Below are positions 63,086 through 64,000 of a stretch of DNA of 64,000 nucleotides, piece after piece (position 1 is the stretch's first letter; the number at the start of each line of letters is the position of its first letter). This DNA is from Hyalella azteca (taxonomy: Eukaryota > Arthropoda > Malacostraca > Amphipoda > Hyalellidae). The stretch is from assembly GCF_000764305.2 (NCBI RefSeq), contig NW_025947190.1:372001-436000 (forward strand), given 5' to 3'. The position numbers and the translations under genes are program-made. A model generated the notes under the pieces. The model had not been told where the DNA came from. It worked only from the letters and a program-made list of their open reading frames with translations, and did not search any database.

Positions 63086-64000
63086 GCTGGCTAGAAGGCT
63101 TTCCTCGCAGACCTTTGATGCTTATCCGAATTTTATCATATGTGTTTTAACTTTGTTTAATTTCGATAATCGTTTTTCGAGACATTTGTTAATCAGATTC
63201 CTTGTTTTATTTAAACGTTGATAGATGAATATATAACTTCTAGATAATTTTTAATAACACGAAGAACATTGATTCTCGCATGACGATGCTGTCAAATCTG
63301 TCTGATCTAAAACCTCAATTAATTTATTGCAGCTAATTTTTCCTTCAGTAATAGTACAAGTGTTCTAAGAGTATATGATTGTCAACCAAAGCATCCATTG
63401 AATGAATAAGCAAGTCAACCCTAGACGCTTGGAAGAATGCACTTATTTCTATCAAAAACGAGCATGTGTTGTTGGAATAGAGTAGTTTACTCTTTAGTCT
63501 CAATTTTAGGGCCCTATTTTGTAAACAGCTTGAAATAGATATTGAATGACATTAGATTAGTTTCATTTGAATAACTCATTTTTGAAGCGTGGAAGACGTC
63601 TGCACGAATGAACCCGTTACAATTTAATATTCGCTTTCAACAATAGAAGACGAAATCCACTTCAAAGAATTAACATTTCTAATTTTTAACCTGCACTTCT
63701 ATTGAGTGTAACGATAGGTTGCGTGTTTAGATCACTTCTAGTTCTTGCCGTAAGTACCGTGATTGAATTCCCAGATCAGCACAAGGTATTATGTTAGAAA
63801 TGAGGCATATACCATTATTATTGTACATGGAATTTTCTTTTATGTGGCATAATGGAAGTTACCTTTAATTCTATGTTGAATATGGGTTTGAACGGTATTT
63901 TCTTTTTATAAATTACTTAAGTTTGAAACGATTGACGGGATTCAGGGTACGCAGCCGTGCACCACAAAATTTGTGCACTAATCAGCCTTGGTAGGAACGC
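63086..64000. other. Intergenic DNA, no gene recognised
   Basis: AT-rich. No supported ORF, RNA gene or clear repeat. The final GTACGCAGCCGTGCACC resembles GGCTGCGCAGCCGTGCACC at about 46073, in PWP1 intron 4/5 sequence. Confidence 0.45.

Overview
This is a 64 kb stretch of AT-rich animal nuclear DNA, almost certainly arthropod and probably an insect or close relative. It has spliceosomal genes with GT-AG introns and kilobase-scale introns. It carries the arthropod Notch co-repressor Hairless and is crowded with relics of DNA transposons, SINEs, a Penelope-like element and a LINE. Two TTAGG units flank one unresolved base (N at 6202). Nothing here is bacterial, and I see no CRISPR array or operon. 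The species cannot be named from the window.

Three protein-coding genes can be reconstructed exon by exon. (1) On the + strand at 10136-16033, an eight-exon DEAD-box helicase of the eIF4A3 type (399 aa). All helicase motifs are present, but it is unusually divergent and looks like a paralogue. (2) On the + strand at 27424-32888, a four-exon Hairless orthologue (967 aa). It has the Su(H)-binding segment split across exons 1 and 2, an alanine tract, and a C-terminal CtBP-type motif PLNLTK on a tiny last exon. (3) On the - strand at 51116-35446, a twelve-exon PWP1 (552 aa), a WD40 nucleolar growth regulator. Hairless and PWP1 are convergent, with a palindromic MITE between their 3' ends.

Layout: 1-10 kb is mostly repeats (a TIR transposon relic, two tRNA-derived SINEs, a Penelope tail with a decayed hammerhead-like motif, a 25-bp minisatellite and two long TIR elements). 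10-16 kb is the helicase gene, with a hAT relic in intron 2. 16-27 kb is a nest of inverted-repeat transposons, including one element with its empty site preserved nearby and a fold-back of about 1 kb. 27-35 kb is Hairless and its 3' flank. 35-51 kb is PWP1, with a Penelope-like element in intron 1 and a 7 x 34-bp tandem repeat in intron 7. 51-64 kb is repeat-rich DNA without a recognisable host gene.

The genes have no evident functional link: one is RNA processing, one Notch repression, one ribosome biogenesis. The most interesting points are a 124/125-bp tandem duplication that copies the splice acceptor of the Hairless exon carrying half of the Su(H)-binding site, where use of the extra copy gives an early stop; a possible internal first exon of Hairless; the divergent eIF4A3-like gene; and hammerhead-like relics in the Penelope tails.
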